A stretch of DNA of 64,000 bases from Aphrocallistes beatrix (lineage: Eukaryota > Porifera > Hexactinellida > Sceptrulophora > Aphrocallistidae), in NCBI GenBank assembly GCA_963281255.1, contig OY725492.1, positions 3,649,104 to 3,713,103 on the forward strand, in the 5' to 3' direction. This document shows positions 63,164 to 64,000 of the stretch, in pieces. The position numbers were made by a program, and so were the translations under genes. Below the pieces are notes generated by a model. It was not told the origin of the DNA. It saw only the letters and a list, made by a program, of their open reading frames with translations, and searched no databases. Each line of letters opens with the position of its first letter. Position 1 is the stretch's first letter.

Positions 63164-64000
63164 GTTGCGAAGAAACAATATATTCTAATATTGAATAAGA
63201 GGTAACAATGTGAATTTTGGATAACAACTCGGTAGGTAAACTAAGGCTGGATTCGGTTAACCGGTTAACTGACTAACTACCAACACTTCGGTTAACTGTC
63301 AAATTTGACAGTACAAGTTCAGAAATCTTAAATGCTCAAGGATTCTTCTCGAAATATTTTATACTTTTCCATCAACATCTCCTAAATAAGTGGATTGGAG
63401 AGGAAAGATTATTGTAGCCCAATTTGTACAATTTAATCTGCCAATGAAAAAAGAAGCGAACGCAGATCCCCACCTACAATAGCAATCGCGAAATCCAGAC
63501 CGAGGAATGTAGTTTATGCAGAGACAGACAGTAGAACCTCAGCTATCCGAACCCCTTATGAAAATTAAGAATTTGGAAATGATCCTACTTGAGCCAAGAG
63601 AATTGAAAGCATTAAAAACACAAAATTTCTTACCACTCCCAATAAGACAGATCATAATACGCTGTAAATCGAACAGAATAAATTAAGCGCATTCGATAGA
63701 AATGCAATGTGTTAAGAAATGGTTTTCCTTTGTTCTGAATATCTGATAGGAATTAATTCTTTATATGATTAAATTTGTTTACAATTCCTAGTAGGTATCC
63801 TAAATATTATATGTATAAAAATATTCAGAGACTAATGTCTGATTAAATAGTGTATATCCATTAGCGAATTATAGAAAAATAGGTTGTATTGATGTTTCCC
63901 AGTGGGAGTAGGTGATTTTTGCAAGTTCAGATATCATCCCGTACTGGCTCGATAGGCATTTGTCACCTCCAGGATACATTACCTGTTTAATCGCTTGATT
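63164..64000. other. Upstream of MRPL49 to window end
   Basis: At about 63250-63295 short GGTTAACCGGTTAACTG palindromic words occur near the MRPL49 start. A single pogo-like end (CAGTAGAACCTCAGCTATCC) lies at about 63531, and 63610-63720 is the dispersed repeat shared with 6395-6510. No gene is supported. Confidence 0.45.

Overview
The window comes from an animal nuclear genome. Its recognisable genes are PBX, ATG13, a four-KH FUBP, claspin, EXOSC10, a KAT6-type acetyltransferase, an ankyrin TRP channel, a mitochondrial ribosomal protein and a cytosolic sulfotransferase remnant. The sequence is AT-rich between genes and GC-richer inside them. Genes are strikingly intron-poor: claspin, FUBP, ATG13, KAT6 and the TRP channel are each read from one long open frame, while PBX and EXOSC10 keep two and three introns, two of them only 73-74 nt. 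The first exon of SNRNP25 (U11/U12-25K) points to a minor spliceosome. I cannot name the phylum from this window.

Layout. 1-1060: degenerate repeats. 1061-3898 (-): claspin. 3900-5490: a mariner remnant and a hAT-like MITE. 5488 (+): SNRNP25 exon 1. 7269-9708 (-): PBX in three exons with a MITE in intron 2. 9.7-20.3 kb: a gene desert full of foldback, Tc1-like, hAT-like and hairpin-headed repeats. 20310-21362 (-): ATG13. 21868-23616 (-): FUBP. 24-30 kb: AT-rich, with a possible CRIB-motif exon (-) and a hAT MITE. 30027-33653 (-): EXOSC10, four exons. 34.1-35.6 kb: a foldback element and a ~140-bp tandem repeat. 35690-36982 (-): an unassigned seven-span membrane protein. 37.3-41.7 kb: hairpin-headed repeats and two arrays of 12-bp near-palindromic units on either side of a broken sulfotransferase gene.

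41.5-61.1 kb is dominated by an apparent duplication. KAT6, TRP channel and a secreted-protein gene occur twice (42054-48659 and 54541-61265), nearly identical, on either side of a 200-N gap. The duplicated sequence starts at the first base after the gap and stops at the last base before it, as expected for two allelic contigs placed end to end. I therefore read it as one locus shown as two haplotypes. The second haplotype carries a 5.2-kb element (49119-54342) with 102-bp terminal inverted repeats, integrase remnants, an internal palindrome, a nested mariner and a 40-bp minisatellite; the first haplotype lacks it. 62714-63163 (-): MRPL49.

The genes do not form a pathway. They are mostly housekeeping or regulatory genes (checkpoint, RNA decay, autophagy, chromatin, transcription, mitochondrial translation), each with its own context. 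The most unusual material is the paired 12-bp CACGTG/ACATGT arrays, the CRE/AP-1-bearing triple-hairpin repeat family, and the composite element that separates the two haplotypes.
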